This document shows, one piece after another, positions 63,131 through 64,000 of a stretch of 64,000 nt of DNA (the first letter of the stretch is position 1; each line of letters opens with the position of its first letter). The stretch lies in assembly GCF_000374185.1 (NCBI RefSeq), contig NZ_KB910518.1, forward strand, positions 6,709,286-6,773,285, read 5' to 3'. Position numbers and translations under genes: made by a program. The notes beneath the pieces were generated by a model, which did no database searches, had not been told where the DNA came from, and was given only the letters and a program-made list of their open reading frames with translations. This DNA comes from Paenibacillus sp. HW567 (GTDB lineage Bacteria > Bacillota > Bacilli > Paenibacillales > Paenibacillaceae).

Positions 63131-63194
63131 CCCCTGGCTTTCGCTGAGCTCACTGTCATTAAGCTTAAGCATCCATAAGTAGTGCCTGAACGCT

Positions 63195-63221
63195 CTGCCT
63201 TTCAACAAGGCAGGGTTTTTT
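63195..63221 (+). terminator. Terminator after rhaM
   Basis: CTGCCTT and AAGGCAG around TCAAC, followed by GG and six T. The rest of the gap to 63428 shows no gene. Confidence 0.8.
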
Positions 63222-63428
63222 GTGCTGTCCAGAGCAGGGCGGCGTTCCCGCATGCCGGTGTCCTCTATCCCGGGCAGGGGAAGCGCCCCGCCTTAAGACC
63301 GAGAGCAGAACCATTCCCCGGTAGGTTTTGGAGATAGCCGTCAGGCCCTACACTTAAGCGGAGACAGCAATACATAAGGATCAGGCATACAGAAACCAAA
63401 CATAACCAAATGGAAGGGGAAAAGAGAA

Positions 63429-64000
63429 ATGACATGGTTAACAAAATGGTCGTTTGGCAATAAGGGGGCGCTCGGGCTTCTGGTTGTCATGGCGCTTGTG
63501 GTGGGGATACTCAGCTACACCTCATTGCCTATGGAGTTCATGCCTGAGGCCGATCAGCCTCAAGTTACGGTTACGGTGCTCGGACCGGGGCAGGATGCGC
63601 ATTCGATGGAAACGAATGTGACGAAGCCAATTGAGGCAGCTACTTCAGCTATAAAAGGAAAAACAGAGCAAATGTCCACTTCCGGAGACAGCTATGCCAA
63701 GGTGGATATATATTTTGACGGCAAAACCAAAATGAAGGATGCGGCACAGGAGGTCGAAAAGGCTGTCCGCACGCTGAAATTCCCCGAGGGGGTCATGGAC
63801 CCTTTCATCGTCCAGTTGAACACCTCGATGATTCCCATCTCCCAGCTTACGATCGCCTTCGATGATGGGATTACGAAGGAGAATCTGAAGCTTGCCGAAG
63901 ACACGATCATTCCCGAACTGCAAAAAATTGATGGCGTAGCGAGCGTGGCGCTGTACGGCAAATCGGCTCCCCAGGTCAAGGTAAAGCTTGATCCGCAGGC
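63429..64000 (+). CDS. RND-family efflux transporter, N-terminal part (cut by window edge)
   Basis: Inner-membrane proton-driven efflux pump of the AcrB/SwrC type. The start ATG at 63429 follows GGAAGGGG, and the frame stays open to the window end (190 residues seen of about 1000). The first membrane segment is ALGLLVVMALVVGILSY, followed by the typical porter-domain start LPMEFMPEADQPQVTV, and later PIEAATSAIKGKTEQMSTSG. In B. subtilis SwrC exports surfactin; the substrate here cannot be told. Confidence 0.9.
   Translation, partial: MTWLTKWSFGNKGALGLLVVMALVVGILSYTSLPMEFMPEADQPQVTVTVLGPGQDAHSMETNVTKPIEAATSAIKGKTEQMSTSGDSYAKVDIYFDGKTKMKDAAQEVEKAVRTLKFPEGVMDPFIVQLNTSMIPISQLTIAFDDGITKENLKLAEDTIIPELQKIDGVASVALYGKSAPQVKVKLDPQ

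Overview
The window is chromosomal DNA from a Gram-positive, motile, competence-gene-bearing bacterium, most probably a Paenibacillus. The basis is gene order matching the Bacillus subtilis degSU-comF-flagellar-secA-prfB-ftsEX-ctpB-minJ region, combined with SLH-anchored surface proteins, a copper-amine-oxidase-type stalk domain and intermediate base composition, which are typical of Paenibacillaceae. Genus assignment is inference; no rRNA is present.

Layout. 1-8.2 kb: the 3' part of metK, a 1345-residue SLH surface protein, and a secreted phosphodiester-glycosidase-type protein. 8.2-14 kb: the DegS/DegU two-component system, a small membrane-anchored glycosyltransferase-like fragment, and the DNA-uptake genes comFA and comFC. 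14-24.7 kb: a late flagellar cluster (yvyF, flgM, flgN, flgK, flgL, a DUF6470 gene, fliW, csrA, hag, flaG, fliD, fliS, fliT-like) with several sigma-D-type promoters. A CsrA-type hairpin lies in the hag leader, so FliW, CsrA and flagellin form the homeostatic loop known from B. subtilis. 24.8-31.4 kb: a cold-shock gene, hpf, secA, prfB (with its programmed +1 frameshift) and a YitT-family gene. 31.4-32.9 kb: an apparently intact IS110-family element. 33-41.8 kb: the arginine biosynthetic genes argCJBDF and argGH, which together cover N-acetylglutamate synthesis through argininosuccinate lyase. 41.8-44.9 kb, minus strand: an esterase, a CBS-domain protein and a VanW-family protein. 45.4-51.5 kb: cell division and wall turnover genes ftsE, ftsX, an M23 hydrolase with coiled coil, a CtpB-like protease and a MinJ-like PDZ membrane protein. 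51.7-56.8 kb, minus strand: a 1706-residue SLH surface protein with tandem repeats. 57-62.6 kb: a sensor kinase and response regulator divergent from an ABC ATPase and two ABC-2 permeases, resembling LnrJK-LnrLMN. 62.7-64 kb: a rhamnose mutarotase gene behind a CcpA-type cre site, and the start of an RND efflux pump.

The main unexplained structure is two families of interspersed palindromic repeats. Family A has three copies of about 135-140 bp, near 29.0, 38.8 and 57.8 kb; its arms differ between copies but remain complementary. Family B has three 61-bp copies, near 33.0, 50.1 and 51.6 kb. One family A copy lies between the kinase and regulator genes of the two-component system. Other points for a second look are the two perfect palindromes before the ABC operon, a possible bridge-RNA region upstream of the IS110 transposase, an unassigned sigma-D-like promoter at 44.9 kb, and the very GC-rich segment within comFA. 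All statements come from reading the sequence; no searches or folding programs were run.
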